Shown piece after piece: positions 44,718 to 53,744 of a stretch of 64,000 bases of DNA. The position numbers were made by a program, and so were the translations under genes. The notes below the pieces were generated by a model that worked only from the letters and a program-made list of their open reading frames with translations, was not told the DNA's origin and did no database searches. This stretch comes from Candidatus Kapaibacterium sp. (GTDB lineage: Bacteria; Bacteroidota; Ignavibacteria; Kapaibacteriales; NICIL-2): NCBI GenBank assembly GCA_026003495.1, contig BPHK01000001.1:1902001-1966000 (forward strand), in the 5' to 3' direction. Each line of letters opens with the position of its first letter. The stretch's first letter is position 1.

Positions 44718-46472
44718 ATGTCGCAACAGACAGCCCGATCGAAGTGGACGCGCTGGCACCTTGTGCTCGCATGTGCAGCGATTGCCGGCGCAGGGATGCT
44801 GCTCTATTGGCACACGCTCGATTACGGCTACACCGATCTGGATGACCTCATCTTCGTCCGCGAGCGTGAATCGTTCAACCGCGATGGAGCCAATCTCTGG
44901 CGTGCATTCGGACGCGGGGTCTTTGTGGACTCAGGAGACACCTACTACCGCCCACTGCTGCTGTGGACCTTCATCGCCGATCGCCATCGCGAAGGGCGTT
45001 TGCGAGAGACGCTCCACCGCGAGGGGTCTCCGCGGGATGAGCTCCGCACATATCGGCTGACAAATCTCGCCTTTCATCTTGTTGGCTCTGTGTTGGTGTT
45101 CCTCCTCCTGCGACAGTTGCTGCAACGCGACATGCTCGCGTGGCTCCTCGGGATGCTCTACACCGCCCACCCTGCGCTTGTGCAGGCAGTGGCGTGGATC
45201 CCCGGACGCAACGATACGATGCTTGGCATCGCGACGCTGCTGTATGCGCTCGTTCTCCTCCAGTGGCTGCGGCATCCATCCTGGTGGAACGCTGCACTGC
45301 AACTGCTCCTGTTGCTGGGTGCACTGTTCACCAAAGAAACGGCACTCATTGTTGGGCCAACGGTTATCGGCTCGTTTCTCCTTGTGTGCTGGGAAGGGAA
45401 GCGCACGCTCCGCCGCATGGCTCTCCCTGTCGGAATGTGGGTTGTATCGAGCGCTGTGTGGGCTGTGCTCCGCTCCCGCGCAACGGTCGAGCCACTGCCG
45501 AGCGATCCAGCGATGCTGCTCGGGATTTTTCTCGAACGTCTGCCGCTCTACGTACAGTATCTCGGCAAGAGCATCGTGCCGGTGGAGCTGTCGGTGTTCC
45601 CACGAATGGAAGATACATCGCTCCTTCCCGGCATCGTCGCGCTTGGGCTTATAGGCACTGCTCTGTGGCTGACGCGTGCTACACTCTCTTGGCGCGCAGT
45701 GAGCGCTGCAACGCTCTGGTACGTGCTCTTTCTGCTGCCAGCGCTCATCGTCCCACGGGAAATCAACCAAGAAGCGTACGAGCATCGGCTCTACCTGCCG
45801 CTGGTGGGCATCCTCTGGCTCATCGGACAGATCGCGCTCCGTTTCCGCGATCGTCAGGTGCGGACTGCACTGGCGATAGCGATTGCCATCTTCGGGGGAA
45901 TAGCATGGCAGCGGACAGAATCATTCCGCGATCGAATTCGTTTCTGGGAAGAAGCGGTGCGGACATCGCCGCATTCTGCATACGCCCGCATGATGCTCGG
46001 CGCACGGTACTACCTAGACAAAATCAACCCGCGCAAAGTCGAAGGCGAACGCTTGCTCTGGGAAGCCTACCGCATGGACAGCACCCAGAAGTACATCAAC
46101 TACTACATCGGCAACCTTTACTGGGATCGCAACGATTTTGTCCGCGCTGCAGAGCACTACCAACGAGAAGTGGTCAAGGTCCCTCGCTGGCCGGAGCTCT
46201 ACTTCCGACTGGCACGCTGCATGTTCGAAGAGCGAAAGCTCGATAGCGCCCGCTTCTACCTCGAACGGCAGTTAGCACTCGACCCCGACGACCAGCAAGC
46301 CAACCACAACCTGCTGCTCCTCTACCTTGATTTGGGGCGTCCGCAGGAAGCCAAGCGCCAAGCAGAGCGTATGCAGCAGCGCGGTATCCCAGTCCCCGAA
46401 GGAATTCGCCTCCGCATAACGCAAGCCCTGGCTGCACCGAACGCTGCTGCATCAGCCGCTGACCAACGATAG
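44718..46472 (+). CDS. Polytopic membrane glycosyltransferase-like protein with C-terminal TPRs
   Basis: 584 residues from the ATG at 44718. About ten hydrophobic helices occupy residues 12-410, with the GT-C style first loop (YTDLDDLIFVRE, an acidic pair after helix 1), TYYRPLLLWTFIADRH and HPALVQAVAWIPGRNDTM, as in TMTC/PMT-like O-mannosyltransferases of bacteria. From about residue 415 tetratricopeptide repeats follow (RMMLGARYYLDKINPRK, LYWDRNDFVRAAEHYQREV, YFRLARCMFEERKLDSARF). It probably glycosylates proteins on the periplasmic side; the acceptor is unknown. Confidence 0.8.
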   Translation: MSQQTARSKWTRWHLVLACAAIAGAGMLLYWHTLDYGYTDLDDLIFVRERESFNRDGANLWRAFGRGVFVDSGDTYYRPLLLWTFIADRHREGRLRETLHREGSPRDELRTYRLTNLAFHLVGSVLVFLLLRQLLQRDMLAWLLGMLYTAHPALVQAVAWIPGRNDTMLGIATLLYALVLLQWLRHPSWWNAALQLLLLLGALFTKETALIVGPTVIGSFLLVCWEGKRTLRRMALPVGMWVVSSAVWAVLRSRATVEPLPSDPAMLLGIFLERLPLYVQYLGKSIVPVELSVFPRMEDTSLLPGIVALGLIGTALWLTRATLSWRAVSAATLWYVLFLLPALIVPREINQEAYEHRLYLPLVGILWLIGQIALRFRDRQVRTALAIAIAIFGGIAWQRTESFRDRIRFWEEAVRTSPHSAYARMMLGARYYLDKINPRKVEGERLLWEAYRMDSTQKYINYYIGNLYWDRNDFVRAAEHYQREVVKVPRWPELYFRLARCMFEERKLDSARFYLERQLALDPDDQQANHNLLLLYLDLGRPQEAKRQAERMQQRGIPVPEGIRLRITQALAAPNAAASAADQR

Positions 46473-46580
46473 CTTCGGCACAGAGACACAAGGCCCCACT
46501 GCTCATGCAGCGACAAACACCAACAATGCACCCCTGCAGCTTGAGCGCAACGACGTCCACTCCTTCGCGCACGCTGAACG

Positions 46581-47078
46581 CTACGAGCATTCTTTCGGCG
46601 ACCACGCATGTGCAAGTTTCCACCGCCGGTGGAGAGCATCGAGCCACGAGGCATCCGGCAGCTCGAGCACAGCAGTAGCACACGTCGGCATCGGCTCACT
46701 CGGATAGCCGACGAGCGCATCGCGCAGCTCGCTGATTGAAGGGTTGTGTCCGACAAGTGCAACCGTGCTCCATTCAGGACTGAGCGTTTCGACAACTGCT
46801 CGAATTTCCTCCAGACTTGGCAGGTAGAGCGTTGGCTCTTCGATGATTGGTGGTGCAGCCGTGCTCCATCCTGCTGCGACAATGCGTGCTGTTTCGAGTG
46901 TCCTGCGTGCAGGACTGGCGACAATCGCATCAACAGAGGGAATGTGCTCGGCAAGCCATGCACCCAAACGCTCGGCGTCGCGGCGTCCGCGCTCGGTTAA
47001 CGCACGCTCTCGATCGGACGTGGGTGCCAACTCGGCCGATTCTGCCTTTGCATGTCGAACGAGAATCAATCGTTTCAT
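46581..47078 (-). CDS. sixA: SixA-type histidine phosphatase
   Basis: 165 residues of the phosphoglycerate-mutase/histidine phosphatase superfamily: catalytic LVRHAKAE (RHG-type motif with RHA, as in SixA), ASPARRTLETARI (second Arg) and the second catalytic His in VALVGHNPSISEL. SixA-like enzymes remove phosphate from phosphohistidine in phosphotransfer proteins. Its start overlaps the patatin gene stop by 4 bases, making it the last gene of the long leftward run. 108 bases with no visible gene separate it from the glycosyltransferase gene. Confidence 0.88.
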   Translation of the reverse strand: MKRLILVRHAKAESAELAPTSDRERALTERGRRDAERLGAWLAEHIPSVDAIVASPARRTLETARIVAAGWSTAAPPIIEEPTLYLPSLEEIRAVVETLSPEWSTVALVGHNPSISELRDALVGYPSEPMPTCATAVLELPDASWLDALHRRWKLAHAWSPKECS

Positions 47079-49654
47079 TGAATTCGCATCCCAATGCTGA
47101 AGTATCCAAGCACTGGACCGACAGTTGTCAGTGTCGGTGAGCCGCGGAAGTAGAACGCTCGCCCCAACGAAAACCGTGCCGGCCCGATTGGTGTATCGAA
47201 CGCAACAGTGATGCCAACCCCATGTTTGAGGTTATCGAGCTTGATCGCCTGCACTTCCTGCCAGACTGCGCCGACATCGTACCGAAGTGAAAGGTAGGTT
47301 GGGAAGAGTAACTCCCACGGCAGGTGAACGCGATATTCCAGCTGCCCCAGGAGCAACTGCCGTCCCCGCTCTTCTTCTTCCCGCATACCGAAGAAAAGAT
47401 CCTCGCCACCGAGGTTGAACGACTCTGCACGTGGGAGCGTTTTATCGGCTATTCCAAAACGAACCGACCACCGAAGCACGTGTAGCCGGTGGAGCGCCAG
47501 CGTCGAGCGGAGCAGTGCTTCGAATTTGTAGAACTGCAGCCACTGTGGCGCATCAGGAATTGTCCGCTCGAGCCGCAGCGCAAGGTAGCTCCCGGCCGTT
47601 GGGAAGTCCGCGCGATCTTCATCGTCGAGCACAGTACTCCACCCTAAGGCGAGCAGTGGAGCCCACAACCGTTCACCCCTCGACGTATCGCCGAGCTGGA
47701 AGCTCCGCTGGTACTCGAACCGTGTGGTGATTGCGAGCTTCCCGAGCGTTTCGACGTTGCTCCCGATCGCAGCACGTATCCCGGCGTGTTGTTCGAGTCG
47801 CTCACCAACCCGGAGCTGTTCGTACTGCGATGGAGGCAAATCCTCTCGCAAGCGGTAGAGGTAGATATTCCGTGAATCCCAATAGCCTTCCACACTCGCA
47901 GTCCAGTAGCTTTCGAGAATTCTGAGCGCATCGAGCCGAAGCGCAGCGATGCTATTGCGTGCACCACCTCCAATGCGGAGCGTTGCCCGAACTCCACTGG
48001 AGAGGACGTTCAAGTCGGCGATCTCCACCGTTGGTTGTACGTTGCGCTCGTTATCAATCCGGCCGCCGATGCGGAGCACCTGGGATCCTCGCTCGCGTAC
48101 GCGCACAGAGAGGACAACCCCATCACGCGTGCTATCGAGGTACCGAGTATCCAAGCCGACGTAGGCGAACAGATCAGTAGCAAGCAGACCATCCCAGCTA
48201 TCGAGTAACTGACGCGTGCGGAGCGGTTGGCCTTTGCTGATTCGGAGTTCGCGTTCGATCGCTAAATCCGTTGCCTGCCGATTGCCAAGCAGTTCGAGCG
48301 CTACGACGATGCCACTGTCGAGTGCGGCATGGAGAATGTGCGTTGCAGTGTCGAACGACAGTCGCAACCGTGCCATCGTCAGATCCTGGGCACGCAACCG
48401 CCGGTTCCAGGCAAGCACGATCGAATCAGCAAGCCAGCGCGTATAGTTCTGCCCTACCAGCGGCTGCAGCGAATCTGCAAGCCAACGCTCCGGCGCTTGC
48501 ACGGCAACGATCCTGCGACGTTCAACAGGAAACCACTGCACACCAGCGGAATCGCGCCGCACTTCGACTGCGCCACACCGCAACGCTGCATGCAGCAAGC
48601 GTGGGCGAATCGGACGCGGGAGTGCCGCAAGAAGCGTCTCGTCGTTCATGTGGTGCTCCACCCATCGATCGAGCCGATCGCGGAGCGCTGCGTTCGCGTA
48701 CTCGCCTGCTTGCTCTCCTTGAGCGATGAGCCACTCAATGTGGCGAAAATCCAACGTACTATGCTCACCCAGCTGTGGACTGATCGTCAGATCCGCCTCG
48801 AGCGTTGCGCGCGCGTTGAAGCGTTCCATCATCAGCGTGACGACCTGATCGGCAACATTCCACGGCTTGTCAAGCGCCGTTGGCGGAAGGAGCGGTGAGG
48901 TGGTATTGACTGCAACAACAAGGTGCGGGCGAAATTGCTCACGAGCAACGTGGACTGGAATGTTCGCCAAGATCCCCCCATCGACGAGCACAAGTGAATC
49001 GTACCGTACCGGCGTATAGCGGAGCGGGAATGTACTACTTGCTCGTACCGCAGTAGCGAGGTCACCGGATCGTATGGCGACAGTCTGACCGCTCACCAGA
49101 TCGGTTGCGACAGCACAGAACGGAATGCGCAGTCGATCGAAGTTCCCGCTTGGATTGCACGGCGCACGCCAAAACAGCGTCGCAAGCAAGCGTTCGAGTC
49201 GTTGCCCACTGCTTGCCGCTTCCGGGACGATGGGACGGAAGTTTTCCATGCGTACCGAGAGAACAGTGCGATCGTACTCGGCTTTTTGGTCGAGGAAAAG
49301 ATCTCCGCGACTGCGCTCATCCCCAAGACGAAGCACGTCTTGCCAGTCCAGTGAGCGCAGGAGCGAATCAATTTCATCTGCCCGATAGCCAGCACACCAA
49401 AGCCCTCCGATAATTGCTCCGATACTTGTGCCGACCACTGCGGATGGATAGAGCTGCTCGCGCTCGAGCACACGGAGGAGGCCAATCTGCGCAAGACCGC
49501 GCGCACCACCTCCGCTCAGAACCAGTACCCACCGCGGACGTGGAATCGTTTCAGCATCGAGCACGAATGATGCACCCAGTTGACTCTCCCCACCAGCAGA
49601 GCAGCGGAGCATCACGATCACAAGCACAGCAAGTATGCTACCGGCGCGCTTCAT
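47075..49654 (-). CDS. Patatin-like phospholipase fused to an Omp85-type outer-membrane barrel
   Basis: 859 residues from the ATG at 49654 with a signal peptide (MKRAGSILAVLVIVMLRCS). The patatin domain spans about residues 40-310: oxyanion loop LSGGGARGLAQIGLLRVLE, nucleophile VVGTSIGAIIGG (GxSxG) and the catalytic Asp in LVDGGILANIPV. A POTRA-like region follows (ALELLGNRQATDLAIERELR), then a C-terminal surface-antigen/D15 barrel (LPWELLFPTYLSLRYDVG, GVGITVAFDTPIGPARFSLG). This is the architecture of type Vd secretion (PlpD), in which the lipase is carried to the surface by its own barrel. It overlaps the SDR gene and sixA. Confidence 0.9.
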   Translation of the reverse strand: MKRAGSILAVLVIVMLRCSAGGESQLGASFVLDAETIPRPRWVLVLSGGGARGLAQIGLLRVLEREQLYPSAVVGTSIGAIIGGLWCAGYRADEIDSLLRSLDWQDVLRLGDERSRGDLFLDQKAEYDRTVLSVRMENFRPIVPEAASSGQRLERLLATLFWRAPCNPSGNFDRLRIPFCAVATDLVSGQTVAIRSGDLATAVRASSTFPLRYTPVRYDSLVLVDGGILANIPVHVAREQFRPHLVVAVNTTSPLLPPTALDKPWNVADQVVTLMMERFNARATLEADLTISPQLGEHSTLDFRHIEWLIAQGEQAGEYANAALRDRLDRWVEHHMNDETLLAALPRPIRPRLLHAALRCGAVEVRRDSAGVQWFPVERRRIVAVQAPERWLADSLQPLVGQNYTRWLADSIVLAWNRRLRAQDLTMARLRLSFDTATHILHAALDSGIVVALELLGNRQATDLAIERELRISKGQPLRTRQLLDSWDGLLATDLFAYVGLDTRYLDSTRDGVVLSVRVRERGSQVLRIGGRIDNERNVQPTVEIADLNVLSSGVRATLRIGGGARNSIAALRLDALRILESYWTASVEGYWDSRNIYLYRLREDLPPSQYEQLRVGERLEQHAGIRAAIGSNVETLGKLAITTRFEYQRSFQLGDTSRGERLWAPLLALGWSTVLDDEDRADFPTAGSYLALRLERTIPDAPQWLQFYKFEALLRSTLALHRLHVLRWSVRFGIADKTLPRAESFNLGGEDLFFGMREEEERGRQLLLGQLEYRVHLPWELLFPTYLSLRYDVGAVWQEVQAIKLDNLKHGVGITVAFDTPIGPARFSLGRAFYFRGSPTLTTVGPVLGYFSIGMRIQ

Positions 49655-50531
49655 AGGCTTGGCGCATCCCAAGAAGGAGCGGGAGCATCGCGCGTTCGTA
49701 GTCGCGGCGACTCTTGAGTGCCAGTGCCACCAGCTGCTCGGAGCCTTCGTGGGTGTACACATCGTGCCCTTGCGGTGCTTCGATTACTTCAACGATATGG
49801 CGGGCGACCTCTTCGGCGCTTTTCATCCGTTGAAGCGGCGCACGTGGAATGCCGCGCTCGCTGGCAATCGTTCGAGAGCGAGCAATTCCTTCTGCAAACA
49901 GCTCGCCGATCGGGCTTCCCTCCGTTACGCTTGCCCACTCAGTTTCAACACCGGAAGGACAAACAACCGTCGCCTCAACGCCTGTTTCGACGAGCTCCGT
50001 CCGCAGCGCAGCAATAAAGCCAACAACTGCATGCTTTGCGGCAACGTATGCCGCGTTGTATGGATAGGCGATCTTGCCAACGATGCTCGAAATCGCCACG
50101 ATATGCCCACGGCGTTGGGACTTCATCACCGGCAATGCCGGCCGAACCAAAAACCAGAGCGGGAATACGTTGACAGCAAACATCGAGTAGAGCTGTTCGG
50201 TGGGTGTATCCTCCACGGCGGCGCAATGTCCTCGTCCGGCATTGAGCACGAGCACATCGAGCCGCCCGCCGAACGTTTCGAGCGTGCGCTCGATGAAGGC
50301 AACTGCTTGGGTTTCATCCGACACATCCGCCTGCAGCTCGAACACGCGCGCCCCACGCGAACGTGCCTGCTCGGCAACCTCGGCAAGCCGATCGGCCCGT
50401 CGCGCACAGAGCGCAAGACGCACACCTCGCTGTGAAAGTTCAAGTGCTAACGCTGCACCGATACCGGAAGATGCACCGGTAATCGCTACTACAGAGTTTC
50501 GATCGAGAGGAAAACGAACCTCGTTGCTCAT
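49638..50531 (-). CDS. Short-chain dehydrogenase/reductase
   Basis: 297 residues from the ATG at 50531. The NAD(P)-binding motif VAITGASSGIGAAL lies near the N-terminus, with LVLNAGRG, and the catalytic triad is in AISSIVGKIAYPYNAAYVAAKHA (Ser, Tyr-x3-Lys). The basic residues after the second strand (CARRADR) favour NADP. Classical SDR; substrate unknown, possibly a lipid given the neighbouring phospholipase. Overlaps the patatin gene by 17 bases and starts 57 bases after the acylphosphatase stop. Confidence 0.9.
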   Translation of the reverse strand: MSNEVRFPLDRNSVVAITGASSGIGAALALELSQRGVRLALCARRADRLAEVAEQARSRGARVFELQADVSDETQAVAFIERTLETFGGRLDVLVLNAGRGHCAAVEDTPTEQLYSMFAVNVFPLWFLVRPALPVMKSQRRGHIVAISSIVGKIAYPYNAAYVAAKHAVVGFIAALRTELVETGVEATVVCPSGVETEWASVTEGSPIGELFAEGIARSRTIASERGIPRAPLQRMKSAEEVARHIVEVIEAPQGHDVYTHEGSEQLVALALKSRRDYERAMLPLLLGMRQAYEARR

Positions 50532-50588
50532 CAGCATCCGATGGATAGAGAACATTCCGCACTTGGTGATGCACACGCAACACGTGCA

Positions 50589-50882
50589 CTACACTTCAAT
50601 GCGAAAATCGCGATACTGCCCGGTTGGAGTTCTCCACTCGATGTGGCAATCCTCAACGTGTGCGCGCGGCGGACCTTGAGCACATCGTGCCGCGAACGTC
50701 TCGATCGCAGCGCGATCACCTTCGACCACGATGGTTACTGTTTGTCCATCCGGCTCATTACGGACGGTACCCACCAAACCGAGTTCACTTGCTGTGCCAA
50801 GCGCGAACATGCGGTAGCCGACGCCCTGAACACGTCCACGAACGGTAATCGTCGCTGCTGCGGCATGGTCTTGCATCGTCAT
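50589..50882 (-). CDS. acyP: Acylphosphatase
   Basis: 97 residues. The family signature is intact: VRGRVQGVGYRMFALGTASELGL with the catalytic Arg, then GTVRNEPDGQTVTIVVEG (catalytic Asn). Hydrolyses carboxyl-phosphate bonds of small acyl phosphates. The ATGA start overlaps the stop of the VWA-OmpA gene, so it belongs to the same run; why an acylphosphatase is coupled to envelope genes is unclear. Confidence 0.93.
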   Translation of the reverse strand: MTMQDHAAAATITVRGRVQGVGYRMFALGTASELGLVGTVRNEPDGQTVTIVVEGDRAAIETFAARCAQGPPRAHVEDCHIEWRTPTGQYRDFRIEV

Positions 50883-52261
50883 TTCGAAATGATGACTACT
50901 TCCGTCCGACGATTGAGGGCGCGGCCGAACTCAGTTGCATTATCGGCGATGGGACGCGTATCCCCGTAACCAATCGTTTGAATGCGGTTGGGCGCGATGC
51001 CTTTCTTCTTGACCAAGTATTCCTTGACGCTCTCGGCGCGCGCTTGCGAAAGCTGCTTGTTGAACCATCGTGCGCCGCGATTGTCGGTATGCCCTTCGAC
51101 GCGAATGACGACGCGCGGGTTGTTCACCATGAACTGCGCCAGCACTTCCAGTTCGGGGACATGCTCCGGCAGTCGTGCGCTAGCAGTCTCGAAGAGCAGA
51201 TTCTCGATGATGAGCTTCCGCCCCAGCTCGACGACAGGGATCGTCTTCCGTACAAGCTCTTGCCGCCGCTGGTTGAGGATCGCAACGTTGATCGAATCGG
51301 GAATTGCTGGCAGATCAGTCCGATAGGTGATTGCGAACAGGTTGGTCAGCTGTGTCGAGTACGCGTTGAGAATCCGCGCAAACGGTTGTCCGATGTCGAA
51401 CATCACCCCGCGGGTTGCTCTGGCGATCGTGTCGTACTGCGTGAGCACAAGCGGTGCGATACAGAACGTCCGAAGGTCAGCGCGCTGGAGCATTTCGATC
51501 GCTGTTTGCGTTGTCAAATCTGTCCGCCCATTGCCATGCTCACCGCGTTGGTGATACGGCGCATCGGTTATCAGAATCGCAACCCGATTGGCCGAAGGGC
51601 GGAACTCGAGCTTAGTCGCCTGACGAAGCGCTTCGAGCGCGTTTTCTTTTTCGTCGAAACCGCCCCATGCCCGCACGCGCGAGACCCACGAGACAAATTC
51701 GTTGACGTCGTTGGTAAAGGGATAGACCTTCTCGATAACATCGGAAAACAAAACGAGTGCAAGGCGATAGTCTATCCCGCGCGCAACCAAGCTTCGGATG
51801 AATTGTGTGATGTTATCGCGGACGGCGTTGATATGCACCTGCATGGTTGCGGTCACATCCAGCACAACGACGATATCTACCGGCACGCGCTCTTTGATGG
51901 TGAGCTTACGCACCGAGAGCACTTGCTTTTCGACACCATTTTCCAATACCACAACATCTCTGGCTGCTAAGGTGTCAAGTGGATCACCATTTGCGTCCAC
52001 TGCCTCGACGATAAGACTCACCTCTGGGTAATACTTGATGTCAACGTTTTGAATTGTTAGGTGGAAGCGCTCTGATTTGGGCCGGAGCTGGGTTTGCAGG
52101 AGAATCTGCTGGGGCTGAAGCGAATCTGCTTGGCTATCGCCTATTCCACGTGCTGGAACAGCAGCTACAATGAATGCAAGGAACGCACATGCAAGCAAGC
52201 ATCCGTCCATGAATGGAGAAGAGTACGTCTTTTTCTCGCTGCGGTACCTGTGCTGTTGCAT
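50879..52261 (-). CDS. Exported VWA domain protein with OmpA-type peptidoglycan-binding domain
   Basis: The start is uncertain: 52261 is given, while 52210 yields a shorter leader and the frame stays open to a GTG at 52318. After a membrane or signal segment (LLACAFLAFIVAAVPARG) comes a beta domain, then a von Willebrand A domain (VDIVVVLDVTATMQVHINAV; the MIDAS motif is DVTAT rather than DxSxS) to about residue 330. An OmpA C-terminal domain is complete: VEGHTDNRGARWFNKQLS, QARAESVKEYLVKKKG, GYGDTRPIADN, RRTEVVI. Expected to bind peptidoglycan and perhaps a protein partner via VWA. Follows the two barrel genes in the GldM-like run. Confidence 0.85.
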   Translation of the reverse strand: MQQHRYRSEKKTYSSPFMDGCLLACAFLAFIVAAVPARGIGDSQADSLQPQQILLQTQLRPKSERFHLTIQNVDIKYYPEVSLIVEAVDANGDPLDTLAARDVVVLENGVEKQVLSVRKLTIKERVPVDIVVVLDVTATMQVHINAVRDNITQFIRSLVARGIDYRLALVLFSDVIEKVYPFTNDVNEFVSWVSRVRAWGGFDEKENALEALRQATKLEFRPSANRVAILITDAPYHQRGEHGNGRTDLTTQTAIEMLQRADLRTFCIAPLVLTQYDTIARATRGVMFDIGQPFARILNAYSTQLTNLFAITYRTDLPAIPDSINVAILNQRRQELVRKTIPVVELGRKLIIENLLFETASARLPEHVPELEVLAQFMVNNPRVVIRVEGHTDNRGARWFNKQLSQARAESVKEYLVKKKGIAPNRIQTIGYGDTRPIADNATEFGRALNRRTEVVIISK

Positions 52262-52346
52262 GGACACTCTTGGAGGAGCGCCCATAGGACGATGTTCGCT
52301 GGAGAGAGCTACCGGCACGACGATCGGGAGCGTACGCCCGTTGCGG

Positions 52347-53732
52347 CTATCGAATCGTCAGTCGCAACACTGGCGAAACCATGAAGAAGTTTTTGATTTC
52401 CCACGGCCGCGGCTCAGCGCGAAGTGGCGTCGAGTACTTGCCTTCCAGGTAGAGCCATTCGCCGACCAATGGGATATAGGCACGTGCAAAGAACATCTGG
52501 TTGGCATACTGCACGGTCACGCCAAAGGGGAAGGTTGACTGGCTTCGGTACTCGATCCGCGCATAGAGCCAATCAGCAGCTGACGTTGGGTGATAGAGCT
52601 GGAGCCCTGCAATGTTGCGGACGAACGCAGTATCGCCCGTTGTCGGGTTACGCCGATACGCCCATTCTTGGACTTCAGTGTAGCAAATCCCTAGATCGAA
52701 TCGGAAGAAGTTTTCTGGATGCTTCGGATCGAGCCACCAGTTGTAGAAGAGTGCCGCATTTCCGGTCGTGCGCAGTACGGGGATGACTACGGTCGGATCC
52801 ACGCCAGCAGTCCGGCGAAGTTCCGCTTGGCGGGCAAGTGACGGCGCGTACCCTGCCCAGGTATCCTTTTCAGCTCGACCGTTCGTATCCGGCCCCGTAA
52901 TGGGGAATTCGACGTTGAAGGTCAATCCAAGCTGCGGATGAAATGGCGCGTTGATATCCAAACCGAGCGATGCCTTGCCAGGATTGGCGTTGAGCTGGCG
53001 GCTGGGCAGAAAGCTCAGCAAGCGATTTTCCAATCCGCCACGGAGGCGGTAGGTTCCGCCAAGACGAAGATTGATCAGGTATGGGATTGGCTTGCTCGTC
53101 GTAGGATCGAGATTCTCGTAGAGCGGCCGTTGGACGATGACGCGGGATTCACCCGCCGACCAGAAATGATACCCCACGTTATCGGTGCCGAGGATTGAGC
53201 GAATCCAGAATCCTGTCCCACCGATCTTGAGCGATTGCTCGAACGCAGAAACCGATATCGAGTGCGCTACATCGGTTGGCAGCATGAAGTCAGTGATGAC
53301 GCGATACTGGCGCTCAGTTGGGGGTGTCTCTGGCGGAATCTCGCGGTAGCAGTACGGACGTTGCGGATCGCTGAGCGTTCCGGCGAGCTTCCGCATGTAG
53401 GCATCAACTTCGGAAGCGACAAAATACTCTTCCCCACACTCGACGAGCAGAATTGTGTAGTACTCGTTCGGATCGCTCTTCGGCGCTGCCGTGATGACGA
53501 TGTTCTGCATATCGAGTTTGTCTTTATCGCGACCGTAGAGGATGAAGGTTTGGCGGATTTGCAGTTGTAGGTTTGGCTCGCAGACACGCCACCGTGGAAA
53601 GTAGCGCACGATTTCTGGGTCTATCGTTTTGAGTGCTTGCATGATCGAGTCCCGCTCAGGATCTTGCGCACGTGCGGTAGAGAGTGCTGCAACAGCCGCG
53701 ATGAAAAGTGCAAGGGATCGGATGTGTTTCAT
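52347..53732 (-). CDS. Outer-membrane beta-barrel protein with N-terminal periplasmic domain, unknown family (paralogue A)
   Basis: 461 residues with a signal peptide (MKHIRSLALFIAAVAALSTARAQ). Residues ~25-150 form a Cys-containing soluble region (WRVCEPNLQLQIRQTF, TILLVECGEEYFVASEV). The rest is strand-rich and ends in a C-terminal strand. Its end (FGVTVQYANQMFFARAYIPL) resembles the end of the next gene's product (YGFGVQYFDDALFAQAWLLI), so the two are probably paralogous barrels. No known family recognised. Spacing is 12 bases from the upstream gene. Confidence 0.65.
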   Translation of the reverse strand: MKHIRSLALFIAAVAALSTARAQDPERDSIMQALKTIDPEIVRYFPRWRVCEPNLQLQIRQTFILYGRDKDKLDMQNIVITAAPKSDPNEYYTILLVECGEEYFVASEVDAYMRKLAGTLSDPQRPYCYREIPPETPPTERQYRVITDFMLPTDVAHSISVSAFEQSLKIGGTGFWIRSILGTDNVGYHFWSAGESRVIVQRPLYENLDPTTSKPIPYLINLRLGGTYRLRGGLENRLLSFLPSRQLNANPGKASLGLDINAPFHPQLGLTFNVEFPITGPDTNGRAEKDTWAGYAPSLARQAELRRTAGVDPTVVIPVLRTTGNAALFYNWWLDPKHPENFFRFDLGICYTEVQEWAYRRNPTTGDTAFVRNIAGLQLYHPTSAADWLYARIEYRSQSTFPFGVTVQYANQMFFARAYIPLVGEWLYLEGKYSTPLRAEPRPWEIKNFFMVSPVLRLTIR

Positions 53733-53744
53733 TGCCTGCTCGCT

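Noticed and set aside
45140-46246. 368-codon frame overlapping the membrane glycosyltransferase on the same strand
   Set aside because: Alternative frame of a protein with clear helices and TPRs; translation has no such features.
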